Shown: in pieces, positions 63,327-64,000 of the stretch
Layout of the letters: each line of letters begins with the position of its first letter
Position numbering within the stretch: the stretch's first letter is position 1
NCBI RefSeq assembly: GCF_950295315.1
Contig: NC_080172.1
Coordinates: 113,833,267-113,897,266, forward strand
Source: Erinaceus europaeus
Lineage: Eukaryota; Chordata; Mammalia; Eulipotyphla; Erinaceidae
Direction: 5' to 3'
DNA: 64,000 nt
Made by a program: the position numbers and the translations under genes
Notes under the pieces: generated by a model
Told to the model about the DNA's origin: nothing
Database searches by the model: none
What the model saw: only the letters and a program-made list of their open reading frames with translations

Positions 63327-63535
63327 TTATTTTTTTATCTTTATTTATTTACTGGACAGAGACAGGGAGAAATCAAGAGGGGGGGTGATAAAGAGGAGAG
63401 AGACAGAGAGAGACACTTGCAACACTGCTTCAGTATTTGAAAAGCTTTCCCCCTACAGGTAGATATGAGGGACTCAAACCCAGGGCCTTGTGCATGTAAC
63501 ATGTATGCTCAACAAGGTGTGCACAACTCAGCCCC
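63327..63535 (-). mobile_element. SINE S2
   Basis: GCTTTCCCCCTACAGGTAG, GGGACTCAAACCCAGGGCC. CAGCTTTCTTTT at both ends is the TSD. Confidence 0.9.
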
Positions 63536-63559
63536 ACAAGTCAGCTTTCTTTTTCTTTT

Positions 63560-63892
63560 TAATTGCTATTAATTTATTTACAAAATAAAATAATCAACAA
63601 GACCATAGGATAAGAGTTTCTTCCACCAGAGTTCTGTAACCCATCCCCTCCAGTGGAAGCTTTCCTGTTCTTTCTCCCTCTGGGAGTATGGACCCAGGAT
63701 CATTATGGGGAGTAGAAGGTGGAAGGTCTGTCTTCTGTAACTGCTGCTTCACTAGACATGGGTGTTAGCAAGTTGATCCATATTCCCAGTTTGTTTCTAT
63801 CTTTCCCTAGTGGTACAGGGCTCTGGAGAGTTGGAGGTCCAGGGTACATTGGTGAGTTTCTCTGTCCAGGGAAGTCAGGTTGACGTTATGGT
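63560..63892 (-). mobile_element. L1 3'-UTR fragment, lineage B
   Basis: CCACCAGAGTTCTGTAACCC, CTCTGGGAGTATGGACCC and TCTATCTTTCCCTAGTGG, broken at the right by an LTR. Confidence 0.82.
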
Positions 63893-64000
63893 ATAGGGCC
63901 GGGCTAGCTTCATGGGCACGGGAGAGAGATGACCAGGGACTCATGGCTGAGCTGGGAACGCAGTTCAATCTTTATTGACGAGCGGGGATGCAGTGCAAGC
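63893..64000 (-). mobile_element. LTR, cut by the window edge
   Basis: GGGCTAGCTTCATGGGCACG and GGGACTCATGGCTGAGC match the LTR family at 15989 and 24681. CAATCTTTATTGACG is the inverted polyadenylation signal. Whether it is a solo LTR or the end of a provirus cannot be seen. Confidence 0.8.

Overview
The window looks like mammalian, non-coding, repeat-dense DNA. Its commonest element is a tRNA-derived SINE that I recognise as the hedgehog (Erinaceidae, ERI-type) SINE, so the best guess is Erinaceus or a close relative. The organism call is inference from repeat content. I find no exon, promoter or RNA gene that I can defend as functional. Nearly all long open frames lie in simple repeats, minisatellites or transposon remnants.

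Four tRNA-derived SINE groups recur. S1 has a head near GGGAGTCGGGCGGTAGCGC and a box B of GGTTCGAGCCC; some copies carry an extra 3' module containing GAGCAGTGGATTC. S2 is an older relative with a head like GGTGGCGCACCTGGTTGAGC. S3 has a head like GATAGCATAATGGTTATGC. S4 has a head like GGTGGCGTAGTGGATAAAGC. Many copies are nested in one another and flanked by target-site duplications (TSDs). LINE-1 is present as 5'-truncated copies of two unrelated 3'-UTR lineages and as much older L1M-like pieces. Five related LTRs, all on the minus strand, include three with perfect 6-bp TSDs. Two further LTR-like blocks of about 720 bp lie at 41952-42668 and 43139-43864.

Layout: 1-1303 is a polypurine array with a 38-bp unit. 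1304-9517 is SINE and L1 territory. 9518-10926 is mostly unique. 10943-11445 is a chimeric SINE. 13863-16456 holds unique DNA, then a duplicated old repeat split by a solo LTR. 16634-35930 is dense SINE/L1/LTR mosaic. 35946-49810 is similar, with longer unique gaps and the two larger LTR-like blocks. 50954-51034 is a 5S rRNA pseudogene. 51186-55173 is a 34-bp minisatellite with a kilobase-scale internal duplication. 55819-57041 is a 5'-truncated non-L1 LINE. 57054-64000 is unique DNA with scattered SINEs and L1, ending inside another LTR.

The most interesting signal is an apparent LINE/SINE partnership. The non-L1 LINE at 55819-57041 encodes a reverse transcriptase fragment (YADD) and a C-terminal CCHC motif, ends in a (GAA)n-type tail and sits in a perfect 12-bp TSD. 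Two short elements of about 195 bp, at 1880-2072 and 21516-21711, have perfect TSDs and share the last roughly 50 nt and the same tail with the LINE, but nothing else with its visible part. This fits a non-autonomous element mobilised by that LINE, which would be unusual beside the L1-driven SINEs of placental mammals.
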